Assembly (NCBI GenBank): GCA_038125725.1
Contig: JAYPEK010000004.1
Span: forward strand, 62,001-126,000
Direction: 5' to 3'
DNA length: 64,000 bases
Source: TMED8 sp038125725
GTDB taxonomy: Bacteria; Pseudomonadota; Alphaproteobacteria; Rhodospirillales; Casp-alpha2
Shown: in pieces, positions 34,883 to 43,519 of the stretch
How positions within the stretch are numbered: the first letter of the stretch is position 1
Layout of the letters: every line of letters starts with the position of its first letter
Position numbers and translations under genes: made by a program
The notes under the pieces: generated by a model
What the model was told of the DNA's origin: nothing
Seen by the model: only the letters and a program-made list of their open reading frames with translations
The model's database searches: none

Positions 34883-36453
34883 TCGCTGATCGTCTGAGGC
34901 TCCGACAAAGCAAAGCCAAGCTGGAAACGCCCCCAGTGGTCGACCACCGTCTTGCGCTCATGGCGGTTCTTCCGGTTGATTTCCTTGTCCTTGTAGAACG
35001 AGTCGTTCGGGTGATCGGTGGTCGACACCTCTTCGAAAACAACGCCGTTTTCCGACCAGAAGCTGTGCCAGACACCGGGCTGCACCAGCAGCGTCTCACC
35101 GGGAGCGAGGTGGCGAACATGGCCATCGACACTTACCGAAAGATCGCCATAAAGCACCTGGAAGGTCTCTTCTTTCTGCTTGTGGAAATGCGCCGGGTGG
35201 CGCTGTCCCGGAAGCTGAACGAGGATCTTCTTGCAGTATTCCCGATTGATGCAGTTGATCAGAACCGCGCCGGTTTCTCTAAAATTCTCAATCCCGTAGT
35301 GATGCGAATATTCAACAGTGAACTCGCTGTTCAGAATGACGTTCGCCGAATTCAACAAGGCCTTCACTTCATGAACCGCATGCTTGATCGTCAAGATGTC
35401 GGGGTCTTCCGGAACAGATATTTTGTCGGCGGCCAGGGGCTCGTTCGGCTTAAACGCGGCTTTGGCGACAATGCCGTCCCGCCATTGGCCGCTGGAAATC
35501 TGGCCTTCCACAAACGGCATGGCGAAGTAGATCTGGTCGCGGGTGACCGTTGCCCCTTTCTTGATCGCTTTCTTCGCGAAAACGCCGCGCCGCAGGGAGT
35601 CCATTGAGCTGCGTTCCACCTCGGAAACGAAAGGGCGGTCATCCGACCCGCAAAGCGCCTTGGCTTTCTGATAGCCCGCAAGCCAAGCGCCGATCTGTTC
35701 CGGTGTCGAGGAATAGGCGTTCAGTTTGATTTCATCGGTGGCGAAACCGACATGCCGCTCGAACATTCCCGCGCCTTTCGCCACGGCGATTTGAACCGGA
35801 ACGGTGTCGTTCGGGTCTTCATGCGTCGACCATCCGATCACTTTCGTCGGATAGCGATGCCGCAGCATGGAAATCTGCGACAAGTTACACATCTCGTCCG
35901 GTGTCGGATAGATGCCGACGCAATGCATGATGGCGAAATCGACGCCGCGGTGATCGAAGTGACTGACGATATCGTCGATTTCCCGAACGGTGGTGCCGCC
36001 GGTCGAAAACACGACGGGCAAACCTGCATCGGAGACTTTTTCCAAGAGCGGCCAATCCGTGGCGGAGCAACTGGCAACCTTGATCAGATCGAAACCCATA
36101 TCGGCGATGATATCGACGGATTCCTCATCGAACGGCGTACACATCGTCAGCAACCCGGCATCGCGGACAGCGTCCATCAAAACCTGATAATCCTTGCGCT
36201 CCAGGCGGGTCGAAAGGAAGCGCTCGATATGCATCGCCTTGCTTCCGGCCTGATGGTCGGGATGGATAAAGGTATCGAGTTGCCGGAACTGAAACTTCAA
36301 CGCGCCTTTAATTCCGTGCTTCCTCGCCTGCTCGCCGATGCCCTGAATGATCTTAAGACCGTGTTCAACGCTGCCCTGATGATTGTTGGCCATATCGAAG
36401 ACGAATAGGCCGTCAAAATTGAAAACCTGCTCTGAGTTTTCCTTGCCGTTCAT
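34879..36453 (-). CDS. NeuB-family synthase fused to a C-terminal cupin domain
   Basis: A 524-residue fusion. Residues 1-270 are a NeuB-type TIM barrel (FVFDMANNHQGSVEHGLKII, KFQFRQLDTF, LLTMCTPFDEESVD, LIKVASCSATDWPLLEKV, FSTGGTT, MHCVGIYPTP, IGWSTHEDP, MFERHVGF). Residues 280-350 are the SAF-type domain. Residues 370-500 are a cupin with metal-site residues in HPAHFHKQKEETFQVLYG and PGVWHSFW, like D-lyxose isomerase or sugar-isomerase cupins. Ordinary NeuB proteins end near 350. The start is ATG 36453 after GAGGA. Cupin function could be isomerising the hexose or ulosonate substrate. It is the second NeuB of the window and overlaps a HAD phosphatase gene. Confidence 0.92.
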   Translation of the reverse strand: MNGKENSEQVFNFDGLFVFDMANNHQGSVEHGLKIIQGIGEQARKHGIKGALKFQFRQLDTFIHPDHQAGSKAMHIERFLSTRLERKDYQVLMDAVRDAGLLTMCTPFDEESVDIIADMGFDLIKVASCSATDWPLLEKVSDAGLPVVFSTGGTTVREIDDIVSHFDHRGVDFAIMHCVGIYPTPDEMCNLSQISMLRHRYPTKVIGWSTHEDPNDTVPVQIAVAKGAGMFERHVGFATDEIKLNAYSSTPEQIGAWLAGYQKAKALCGSDDRPFVSEVERSSMDSLRRGVFAKKAIKKGATVTRDQIYFAMPFVEGQISSGQWRDGIVAKAAFKPNEPLAADKISVPEDPDILTIKHAVHEVKALLNSANVILNSEFTVEYSHHYGIENFRETGAVLINCINREYCKKILVQLPGQRHPAHFHKQKEETFQVLYGDLSVSVDGHVRHLAPGETLLVQPGVWHSFWSENGVVFEEVSTTDHPNDSFYKDKEINRKNRHERKTVVDHWGRFQLGFALSEPQTISE

Positions 36454-36551
36454 AATTTCCTCGGGTCTCTCAAAGTGTCGAAATCAGCTTGGCGTGAAGT
36501 CTTACAAGAAATGCAATGACAAGCCGCATGGGTGGATGGTGTACGGGGTTC

Positions 36552-37607
36552 TCAGTAGTCGACCTTAACCGTGGCCTTTTGAATTACAGAATCATGCGCG
36601 GCTTTCACAACCGCCATCGTGTCGGCCCCCCTCTGCAAGGAGATAGGTGATGCCTGATCAGAGTCCAAGTACTCTTCGATATGCTTCAGCTCTCGGATGA
36701 AATCATCGGGCCGGGTCTTTTCAATCATCAATTGGCTGGCCTCAGCGCCGGAAAAAGCTGAGGTGACGGCGTCAAATCCCGGTTTGATTCCGCATTGCCA
36801 TTCGACGAATCCGTCTTCCAGTTGAATGCGTGCCCACTTGCGGGGCGGATTGGTGACCACATCCTGAACGATCCTGCCGATAAGCCCGGTTTCGGTGACA
36901 ACCTGCATCAGGCAAATCCGGTCATAATCAACCTTGTCGTCACGGACGAAGTCCATCTGTGCGTTGATTTCCATAATCCGCCCGGCACCGACGCTATGGG
37001 CGAAATGTTGCCACAGGTTAATGGCGTGAGAGTGTTCGCCGCTGGCACCGCCGCCACGCTGATAAAACCCCAAATAACTGTCGTGCGGGCCATCGAGCCA
37101 CGGGTGGGCACCGAAGATTCCGCCCCAATGTTCACGGAACTCAACATCGATCGTCACCGCCGTTTGGTCGGCTTGTGCACTGACCAATTCCGTAACCCGT
37201 TCGCTGGCCTCGCCGACGACATGGTCGTAGCCCACGAACACCTTGATTCCGGCGTTTTTCGCGGCTTCGGAAAATTCCGCCAGGAGGTTAAGGTCCGGCC
37301 CGCAAATCGGTTTTTCGATCAGAATAGCCTTTGGGTGCTCATCGATCGCCTCAAGTGCAATCGGCAGATGGACATCCGGCGGGGTGCCAATGGCGATGAT
37401 GTCATAACCGCCCGAAGGGGCTTCGTCGGCATGATACAGCCCGATGGACTCATCCCACGCACCGTAGCGTTCCGGATAAATCGAGTTCTGGGTGCGCTCC
37501 AGTGCGTTTTCGTCGACGTCGCAGATATCCACGTGCCATGACAGGGTGCGCGCCGCATGGCTCAGGTGATTGCCAATGGAACCGGCGCCGAAAACTTTAA
37601 ATCTCAA
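36552..37607 (-). CDS. Gfo/Idh/MocA-family oxidoreductase (2), TTG start
   Basis: A 351-residue sugar oxidoreductase-like protein: Rossmann motif FKVFGAGSIGNHLSHAA, DICDVDENALERT, IAIGTPPDVHLPIALEA, ILIEKPICGPDLN and the C-terminal domain with GGGASGEHSHAINLWQHF, where His residues sit at the active site. The start is a TTG at 37607: a full GGAGG lies eight bases upstream, no ATG is nearby, and the Rossmann strand begins three residues later. The neighbouring transferase gene ends 29 bases upstream; 98 gene-free bases follow before the NeuB/cupin gene. Confidence 0.88.
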   Translation of the reverse strand: MRFKVFGAGSIGNHLSHAARTLSWHVDICDVDENALERTQNSIYPERYGAWDESIGLYHADEAPSGGYDIIAIGTPPDVHLPIALEAIDEHPKAILIEKPICGPDLNLLAEFSEAAKNAGIKVFVGYDHVVGEASERVTELVSAQADQTAVTIDVEFREHWGGIFGAHPWLDGPHDSYLGFYQRGGGASGEHSHAINLWQHFAHSVGAGRIMEINAQMDFVRDDKVDYDRICLMQVVTETGLIGRIVQDVVTNPPRKWARIQLEDGFVEWQCGIKPGFDAVTSAFSGAEASQLMIEKTRPDDFIRELKHIEEYLDSDQASPISLQRGADTMAVVKAAHDSVIQKATVKVDY

Positions 37608-37636
37608 AATTCGTTCCTCCGAAACAACTGCAAAAG

Positions 37637-38953
37637 CTATCGATACTTCTGCTCGTTTTGATTTCCGATGATCACATCGTAGTAGCCTTGCAAAACATCG
37701 ACAGGGTTGTGCCCCCCATGAACCACTGTTTGCAAGAATTTATCCCGCGCCGGACCGCTCAGCCCGTCCATTTTCTCCGTCCGCAGCCGACCTGCGGCTT
37801 CAATCAGCTCCGCATCCGAGTTGACGCATATGGTTACGCCCGGATCGTCGAAGGCCGTCGCGTTGGTATGCAGGTATCGGGGATTGATGACGGGTTTGCC
37901 TTTGACAATCGGCTCGATGGCGATGCTCGAGGCGAAGTTGATCACCGCGTCGGACCAGTTCATCAAGGAGGTCGATGAGACTTCCGCACCGATGACTTCC
38001 GCGTTCGCTCGTTCGGCGATTTTTGCCCGCAGATCCTTGGGAAGTGCGCCCAGGTCGCTTCGCGGGTGATCCTTGACGATCAGGTATATCCAATCTTGCT
38101 CATACAGGCGCTGAATGGCCGCCAACGTCGCGTCTTGGTCGATGTTGTAAATCCATTGCTGGAGAATGAACACCAGTTTGGTCTTGCCCGCGCAGTCATG
38201 CTTCGGTTGAAACGGGGGATAGAGCGTATCGTGGATTGCCAGCCATTCCTGGCAGTATCTTGGACTGCCGATGACGCGGCACATGTCGGGGTCCATCCCC
38301 AGCTTGAACTGCGCATCACGGTGTATGGGGTTTTGGAAAATATAGGCGTCGTAGGCATTGTAGTCCTGGCGCGGCTTCTCTCCGCGCTGGACTGCCTCCG
38401 CCACCGTCTTATTGACCTCGACGTTCAGAAAGATATTGGCGCCCTGCGGTACGGTTGCCGTGCGCAGGCCAAGACGATGAGCGGCGAGCAGGCATTCGGT
38501 GCGGTTGCGCGCGCCCAAGCCTCCCCATTCGAAGACGCAGACCCCGGCGCCCAATCGCCGGATGCCGGCCTCGGCCATCTTGACGGTCAGGCCTGTCTCG
38601 CGCAGAAACTTCCTCAAGAGCCGCCTGACTAGGCCGAAAGTCATTCCGTTCTTTTGCCGGAACAGCCAGCCGGCGCCCGGAACCGGGATCAGGTCGGTCA
38701 CGTATTGAATGGCAAATCCGGGATAGGACTTCAGCAGCGCGAACCTTTGATCGTTATCATGCGCAAGCTGCGGGTCGAGCAGGACGGTCGTGACCTTGTG
38801 GCCGCGCTCGAGGAATTTCCACATGATCGGCGTGGACTGATCGATGTCGTTGAAGTGATACAGAAAAAACGCGACGTGCTTGGGCCGGTCGGCGCTCGAT
38901 GCCGTCGGGCCGTTCTTGCCGCCGTATTCGCGGTCGCTGGCAAAATCATTCAT
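37637..38953 (-). CDS. Capsule-type glycosyltransferase-like protein
   Basis: A 438-residue GT-B-like protein. N-terminal half: HVAFFLYHFNDIDQSTPIMW, RGHKVTTVLLDP, VCVFEWGGLGARNRTECLL; second half: LVFILQQWIYNIDQDATLAA, YLIVKDHPRSDLGALP, VSSTSLMNWSDAVINFASSI followed by AIEPIVKGKPVINPRYL. The last pattern (Ser-rich turn, Glu-Pro/Ala, then GKPVI) is the one seen in CDP-glycerol/KpsS-type transferases. The start is ATG 38953, overlapping the dehydrogenase stop by 8 bases (ATGAATGA). A GC-rich perfect palindrome lies directly before the ATG. The donor is not known. Confidence 0.7.
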   Translation of the reverse strand: MNDFASDREYGGKNGPTASSADRPKHVAFFLYHFNDIDQSTPIMWKFLERGHKVTTVLLDPQLAHDNDQRFALLKSYPGFAIQYVTDLIPVPGAGWLFRQKNGMTFGLVRRLLRKFLRETGLTVKMAEAGIRRLGAGVCVFEWGGLGARNRTECLLAAHRLGLRTATVPQGANIFLNVEVNKTVAEAVQRGEKPRQDYNAYDAYIFQNPIHRDAQFKLGMDPDMCRVIGSPRYCQEWLAIHDTLYPPFQPKHDCAGKTKLVFILQQWIYNIDQDATLAAIQRLYEQDWIYLIVKDHPRSDLGALPKDLRAKIAERANAEVIGAEVSSTSLMNWSDAVINFASSIAIEPIVKGKPVINPRYLHTNATAFDDPGVTICVNSDAELIEAAGRLRTEKMDGLSGPARDKFLQTVVHGGHNPVDVLQGYYDVIIGNQNEQKYR

Positions 38954-39899
38954 CGGGGGCGCCCCCGACGGGAACCTTCGCCGAGGCCAGGCCATCGATG
39001 GCCGCGCGCCCCATGGCCAAGATGGCTTCTTCCGAGCTGCCCCCGATATGCGGGGTGACGATGAGGTTGCTCAGTTGCAGAAGCTCTTCGTCCTCGGGCG
39101 GCTCGATGGTGAAAACATCGAATGCCGCGCCGGCAAGCTCGCCTGACAAGAGGCGCTGCTTCAGTGCCGCCTCGTCAACCAATCCGCCGCGGGCGGCGTT
39201 GATCAGAAACGAGCCGGGCTTCATGGCCTCGAGCTGCGGTTGCCCGATGATGTTCCGGGTGGAATCATCAAGCGGCAGGTGCAGGGAAACGATATCGGCG
39301 GAAGCCAATAGGGTTGGCAGGTCCACGGGACGGATGTCCAATTCGGAATAGAAGTCGCTGAAATCCAGAATATCGTGCGCAATGACCGTGGTGCCGAACG
39401 CCTTCAACAGCTTGGCCAGGTCCTTGCCGATATGGCCGCAACCGACGATTCCGAAGGTGCAGTCGGAAAGCTGACGGCCCATGACCTGGCGCCATTCGCC
39501 ATTCGCCAGATCGACCTGCGTTTCCGGCAGTCGGCGTAACATGGAAACCGAAAGCGCGATCACCAGTTCGCTGACCGAGCGCTTGTTGACGCCCCCTTTC
39601 CAGCCAAACCGGATCCCCATGTCCTGAAGCGCGACCAGGTCGACCTTGTCGTAACCGACGCCGTATTTGCTAAGAACGCGCAAGTTCGGCAACCGCGACA
39701 GGGTTTTCCGGTCCATGGTTTCCAGCGCGACGATCGCGCCATCGTGACCCTGCAGGAACTCGATCAGGGCGTCACCGGCAAGGCTGACCCCTGCATCGTT
39801 AAAGGTCACGGCGGCATATCTCGCCAACAACTCGTCGCGCAAGACGGAATGGCGAGAGAACGACCTGGAGGTTACGGCGATGCGGGACGGTAGGTTCAT
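38946..39899 (-). CDS. D-isomer-specific 2-hydroxyacid dehydrogenase (SerA-like)
   Basis: A 317-residue NAD-dependent dehydrogenase. The N-terminal catalytic domain has NLRVLSKYGVGYDKVDL; the nucleotide domain has FGIVGCGHIGKDLAKLL, AHDILDF, and the catalytic set Arg in NAARGGLVDEAAL, Glu in EPPEDEELL and His in VTPHIGGSS. It reduces a 2-oxo acid or oxidises a 2-hydroxy acid, for example phosphoglycerate or an erythronate/aldonate. It starts at ATG 39899 in an ATGA overlap with the cyclase-like gene. In this module it may prepare or consume a 2-oxo acid partner of the aldolases, which is speculation. Confidence 0.9.
   Translation of the reverse strand: MNLPSRIAVTSRSFSRHSVLRDELLARYAAVTFNDAGVSLAGDALIEFLQGHDGAIVALETMDRKTLSRLPNLRVLSKYGVGYDKVDLVALQDMGIRFGWKGGVNKRSVSELVIALSVSMLRRLPETQVDLANGEWRQVMGRQLSDCTFGIVGCGHIGKDLAKLLKAFGTTVIAHDILDFSDFYSELDIRPVDLPTLLASADIVSLHLPLDDSTRNIIGQPQLEAMKPGSFLINAARGGLVDEAALKQRLLSGELAGAAFDVFTIEPPEDEELLQLSNLIVTPHIGGSSEEAILAMGRAAIDGLASAKVPVGGAPDE
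38954..38967 (-). promoter_or_regulatory. 14-bp perfect palindrome covering the ribosome site
   Basis: CGGGGGCGCCCCCG is a perfect palindrome that ends directly before the ATG at 38953. It contains the only G-rich, ribosome-site-like sequence of that gene and also codes for the last residues of the upstream dehydrogenase. In RNA it could fold (or pair between two transcripts) and hide the ribosome site unless ribosomes finishing the upstream gene open it, which would fit tight translational coupling. Confidence 0.4.
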
Positions 39900-40969
39900 A
39901 TCGTGCGCGCGGTTTCCAGATACTCAGAGAACACGGCTTTCAAGGCGTCGGAAAAATCGTATTGGTCTTTGCTCACGCGCCGGTCCTTCCCCGGCAGGAT
40001 CAGGCTCAACTGCTGGCCGATGTTCTTTTTGTCTTTGCTGATTGCGGAGAGGAAAGCGTCAAAGGGGACGGGATGCGCCGCGTAGGCGGCGTAGTTCTTC
40101 CGCAGCACGTCGCGGCTGGCCAGGTAGTGCTGTTCATCGCATCGGCCAATCTTGGCGGCAACAAAGTTGGCCATGTCCATGCCGATCGTCACCGCGATGC
40201 CGTGCGGAATTTGGAAATCGGTTGCCGCCTCGATGGCATGTCCGAAGCTGTGCCCATAGTTGAAGATATTTCGAATGCCCTGATCGAACTCGTCGACCTC
40301 GATGTATTCCTTTTTGATTTCCAGCGACGCCCTTATGTAGCCGCGCATGCATGAGGGATCGGCAAACAGGTGATCATAGTCGCCGGCGATCTGCTGAAAG
40401 GCTTCCGGTCCCTTGATGGCATGGACCTTCAGCATTTCGCCGACGCCGGATCTCACGTCGCGGTTTTCCAGGGTCGCCAAAAAGCTTTCCGAGATGAAGA
40501 TGTCTCGGGGCGGCGTGAACGTGCCGAGAATATTCTTGGCGTCGCCGCTGTTGATCGAGCTTTTCGAACCGATACAGGAATCGGCTTGCGAAAGAAGCGT
40601 GGTCGGGAAGAACTCCCAATCGACGCCCCGCAGCATGGTTGCCGCTAGAAAACAGGTGATGTCTTGGATGATCCCGCCGCCGACGGCGATGATCCGGTGA
40701 TCGCGGCGCAGCTTCCGTTTGACCAGATGGTCGACATAAGCCGGAAATTTATCCAGTGACTTGTTTGGCTCCGTGGCCTCGATGCTCAATACGGAAGGGT
40801 AGTCGCCGATTCCAGAGAGCTGCGCTGAATAGAGGTCCTGCACGCGTTGGTCGATGATGAGGTGGGCGCGGCCGTCCAGGCGTTCGCTGAGGACCGCAAA
40901 CGGATCATCGACGAAACGCGCCGTATAGCTTCCTTTATGCGACTTGATCGTCAAGTCCTGGTCAAACAC
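39896..40969 (-). CDS. AroB-like sugar-phosphate cyclase (3-dehydroquinate synthase superfamily)
   Basis: A 357-residue member of the dehydroquinate synthase superfamily. NAD site: RIIAVGGGIIQDITCFLA. The substrate segment reads FFPTTLLSQADSCIGSKSSI, where AroB has GGKTGVN; KNILGTF keeps its Lys-Asn. Metal ligands look intact: Glu in SGVGEMLKVHAIKG, His in IFNYGHSFGHAIE and His in PHGIAVTIGM. The start is GTG 40969, overlapping the SDR stop by 8 bases (GTGTTTGA); a longer frame to 41119 merely shadows the SDR. The altered GSKSSI loop and the sugar context suggest a paralog acting on a seven-carbon or other sugar phosphate (as EVS, DOI synthase or amino-DHQ synthase do) rather than shikimate AroB. 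The true substrate is open. Confidence 0.86.
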   Translation of the reverse strand: MFDQDLTIKSHKGSYTARFVDDPFAVLSERLDGRAHLIIDQRVQDLYSAQLSGIGDYPSVLSIEATEPNKSLDKFPAYVDHLVKRKLRRDHRIIAVGGGIIQDITCFLAATMLRGVDWEFFPTTLLSQADSCIGSKSSINSGDAKNILGTFTPPRDIFISESFLATLENRDVRSGVGEMLKVHAIKGPEAFQQIAGDYDHLFADPSCMRGYIRASLEIKKEYIEVDEFDQGIRNIFNYGHSFGHAIEAATDFQIPHGIAVTIGMDMANFVAAKIGRCDEQHYLASRDVLRKNYAAYAAHPVPFDAFLSAISKDKKNIGQQLSLILPGKDRRVSKDQYDFSDALKAVFSEYLETARTI

Positions 40970-41681
40970 GGGTGAAGCCTCCGTCGATGGCGATGTTCTG
41001 GCCGCTGATATAGGTGTTTTCGGGGCTCGCCAGCCAGGCGACGAATGCTGCGATTTCCGCAGTCGATCCCAGCCGTTTCGCCGGAACCTGCTCACGCAGA
41101 GTGGCGATACCGTTTTCACCCAATACCTGGCGGGTCAGGTCGGTGTCGATGAAACCCGGCGCGATCGAATTGGCGAGAATGCCGAACGCCGCATACTCCG
41201 CCGCAAGCGCCGTGGTCATGCCGTCGAGGGCGAACTTGCTCGCGGAATACGGGGCCCGATAGGCCTTGCTGATTTTTCCCCAGATCGACGAGATGTTGAC
41301 GATGCGTCCCCAGCCCCGCTCTTTCATCGCCGGCAAGGCCGCCTGACAGATCATCATCGGCGCCGTTACGTTGACGCGTTGGATCGATTCAAAGTCCGTC
41401 AGATCGATCTCTTCGAACGAGCTGATCTTGTTGATTCCTGCGTTGTTGACGACGATATCGGGCCGGATGTCCGCGACCTGCTCGGCAAAGTGGACAATTT
41501 GCTCCCGCTCCAGAAAGTTGGCGGCAAGATAGGCGCAACCGTCTGGCGCTTGTCCGTCGGCCTGGGTTCCCGTGACGGTGACGTCCGCGCCATCCGAACG
41601 AAGGCGCTCGGCGATTGCCAGTCCGATGCCGCGTGTACCGCCGGTCACCAGCGCTGTTTTGCCATCTATTGGTTTTGCCAT
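40962..41681 (-). CDS. Short-chain dehydrogenase/reductase
   Basis: A 239-residue classical SDR. Cofactor motif TALVTGGTRGIGLAIAERL, NNAG in DIVVNNAGINKISSF, catalytic Ser in IVNISSIWGK, YxxxK in YSASKFALDGM, and the C-terminal GFIDTDLTRQVL and YISGQNIAIDGGF of FabG-like enzymes. The start is ATG 41681; a TTG at 41693 is possible. It lies between a Gfo/Idh/MocA gene (18 bases) and the cyclase-like gene (8-base overlap) and probably oxidises or reduces a hydroxyl of the same intermediate. Confidence 0.92.
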   Translation of the reverse strand: MAKPIDGKTALVTGGTRGIGLAIAERLRSDGADVTVTGTQADGQAPDGCAYLAANFLEREQIVHFAEQVADIRPDIVVNNAGINKISSFEEIDLTDFESIQRVNVTAPMMICQAALPAMKERGWGRIVNISSIWGKISKAYRAPYSASKFALDGMTTALAAEYAAFGILANSIAPGFIDTDLTRQVLGENGIATLREQVPAKRLGSTAEIAAFVAWLASPENTYISGQNIAIDGGFTRV

Positions 41682-41699
41682 ATCAATTTTCAAGCCGGC

Positions 41700-42743
41700 T
41701 CAGGATGGGATTTCATCGGTTAGATCATAACGGGCGGCCCATTCAGGGTCGGCGCAATATATGCGATAGACCAGATGCATGGTCTTGAGCGCCTCCGCGG
41801 ACGTGCCGTGCTCGGGGGGGCGCCCGGATCGAATGGCCTGGCAAAAGACATCGATCTCGTCGGCCCAGGACGGATCGTGGTTATAGCTCGTTGTCTGTTC
41901 CTTCGGATCGCCCTCGTCGTTTTCCGTCTTCCAGGCCAGCGTCAGCGTTTCGGTCCCGTAGCTTTTCGAGCCGGTGAGAAAGCCGCTTAGAATGATGGTT
42001 CCGCCCTCGCAGGAAATTTCCAATTGGAAGCGGTGGCGCCATTGCGTCGCGGATGAATGCAACATGGCGACGACGCCATCGCGGGATCGTAGGATGGCGT
42101 AGGCGTTGTCTTCCACATCATGGTGCCAATAGGCGTTGGAGATAAAGCTGTGCACCTCGTCGAACTCGCCGGCGAACAGCCGGATTAGGTCGACCATGTG
42201 GATGCCTTGATCCAGCAAGATGCCGCCGCCGGCGAACTTCCGCTGCGTGCGCCACGTGGAGGCAAAGTTGATGATCTTTGACTTTCCGTACACGCCGCGC
42301 AGATTGATGATCTTGCCGAGCTCTCCAGAGCGAACAATCTGCAGGGCGTCGCGGACGGAATCGTGGTAGCGGTGGTTGAACCCGTACATCAGCATCTGAT
42401 CGGGGTGGCGTTTTTCGCAAGCGATCACGTCGCCGATATCCTTGAGGTCGCGTCCTGGCGGTTTTTCGCAAAAGACATGCAGTCCCGCCTCTAGCCCGGC
42501 AATGGTGACCTCGGCGGCGACGTCGTTGGATAGGCAAACAAACAACGCATCCAGTTCGCAAGCGAGCAATTCGCGGAAATTACTGAAAAACCGGACGCCA
42601 TCCTCAAACGTACCGGGCGCAGCGAACTTCCGGTCGCAAACGGCAATCGTTTCCATTGCCGGGTGCTGGTCGATGAATTCGCGGCGGCGGGTGCCGACCA
42701 CGCCGTATCCGGCGATGCCGATGCGTAATTTCGGTGCAGTCAT
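41700..42743 (-). CDS. Gfo/Idh/MocA-family oxidoreductase (3)
   Basis: A 347-residue NAD(P)-dependent oxidoreductase with LRIGIAGYGVVGTRRREFI, AVCDRKFAAPGTF, LFVCLSNDVAAEV, VFCEKPPGRDLKDIGD, MLMYGFNHRYHDSV and GGGILLDQGIHMVDLIRLF, which carries the family's active-site Asp and His. It keeps a normal Rossmann start, unlike the copy at 32056. It starts at ATG 42743 in an ATGA overlap with the KdsB-like gene. It likely acts on a sugar intermediate of the aldolase/cyclase module. Confidence 0.92.
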   Translation of the reverse strand: MTAPKLRIGIAGYGVVGTRRREFIDQHPAMETIAVCDRKFAAPGTFEDGVRFFSNFRELLACELDALFVCLSNDVAAEVTIAGLEAGLHVFCEKPPGRDLKDIGDVIACEKRHPDQMLMYGFNHRYHDSVRDALQIVRSGELGKIINLRGVYGKSKIINFASTWRTQRKFAGGGILLDQGIHMVDLIRLFAGEFDEVHSFISNAYWHHDVEDNAYAILRSRDGVVAMLHSSATQWRHRFQLEISCEGGTIILSGFLTGSKSYGTETLTLAWKTENDEGDPKEQTTSYNHDPSWADEIDVFCQAIRSGRPPEHGTSAEALKTMHLVYRIYCADPEWAARYDLTDEIPS

Positions 42744-43519
42744 GGGTTTAGATATTTCGCGGTGATCGGATCGGTGGCGAGAACGGCCTCGGCGCGCTGC
42801 AGGTCGGCCGGCGTGTCCACGCCAATGGTCTCGGTGTCGGTGGGGATAAGTTGAATCTGATAGCCATGCTCGATGACCCGCATCATGTCACAGGACTCGA
42901 TCTTCTCGAGCGGCGTCGGCGCAAGCTCGCTGAAGGTTTGTAGAAACGGTGCGCGAAAACCGATGACACCCGTCTGCTGATAGGCCGGCATGTCCCGAAT
43001 GTCGAGCCCGGCTCGCGCCACGCTTGGAATCGGAGCTCTTGAAAAATACAAGGCCGTGCCATCCGGTCGGCTGACGACCTTTACCGTGTTTGGGTCTTCA
43101 AGATCGGCCAGCAAATAAATCCGCGAAACCAGGTTCACCACATCGCTGGCCGCGGTTTTGTGGGCGGTGATGATTTCGGAAACCATTTGCGGAGACACCA
43201 GAACCTCATCGCCCTGCACCATGAGAAGCAAATCGTCGTCATCAAGCTCGAGCCCCAGATTGACGATTGCCTCTGACACGCGGTCGGTGCAGCGCTCGTG
43301 CCTGTCCGCCGTCATGACCGCCTTGCCGCCGGCCGTCTCCACACATTCGAAGATTTCATCGTCACAAGTAGCGACGTAGACCTCATCCAGCCCGTCCGCC
43401 AGCCGGCACCGGAAAAACACATGCAGGATCAGCGGAAGCTCGAGCAAAAGGGCCAGCGGTTTTCCGGGAAACCGGCTGGAGCCCATTCGCGCGGGGATGA
43501 TGCAGATGTTCTTACCCAT
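42740..43519 (-). CDS. KdsB-like CMP-sugar synthetase (cytidylyltransferase 1 of the module)
   Basis: A 259-residue cytidylyltransferase of the KdsB family, which activates Kdo or a related 3-deoxy-ulosonic acid with CTP. Marks: CIIPARMGSSRFPGKPLALL, VYVATCDDEIFECVE, CTDRVSEAI, LLMVQGDEVLVSPQMV, PYQQTG-like segment in PAYQQTGVIGFRAPFL, and GVDTPADLQRAEAVL. The start is ATG 43519 after GAGAG, overlapping the aldolase stop by 8 bases (ATGGGTAA). A second KdsB-like enzyme is coded at 44974, so at least one of the two probably serves a sugar other than Kdo. Confidence 0.88.
   Translation of the reverse strand: MGKNICIIPARMGSSRFPGKPLALLLELPLILHVFFRCRLADGLDEVYVATCDDEIFECVETAGGKAVMTADRHERCTDRVSEAIVNLGLELDDDDLLLMVQGDEVLVSPQMVSEIITAHKTAASDVVNLVSRIYLLADLEDPNTVKVVSRPDGTALYFSRAPIPSVARAGLDIRDMPAYQQTGVIGFRAPFLQTFSELAPTPLEKIESCDMMRVIEHGYQIQLIPTDTETIGVDTPADLQRAEAVLATDPITAKYLNP

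Noticed and set aside
40970..41119. Upstream extension of the AroB-like frame
   Set aside because: It only shadows the end of the SDR gene. GTG 40969 fits the 8-base overlap seen at other junctions of the run.
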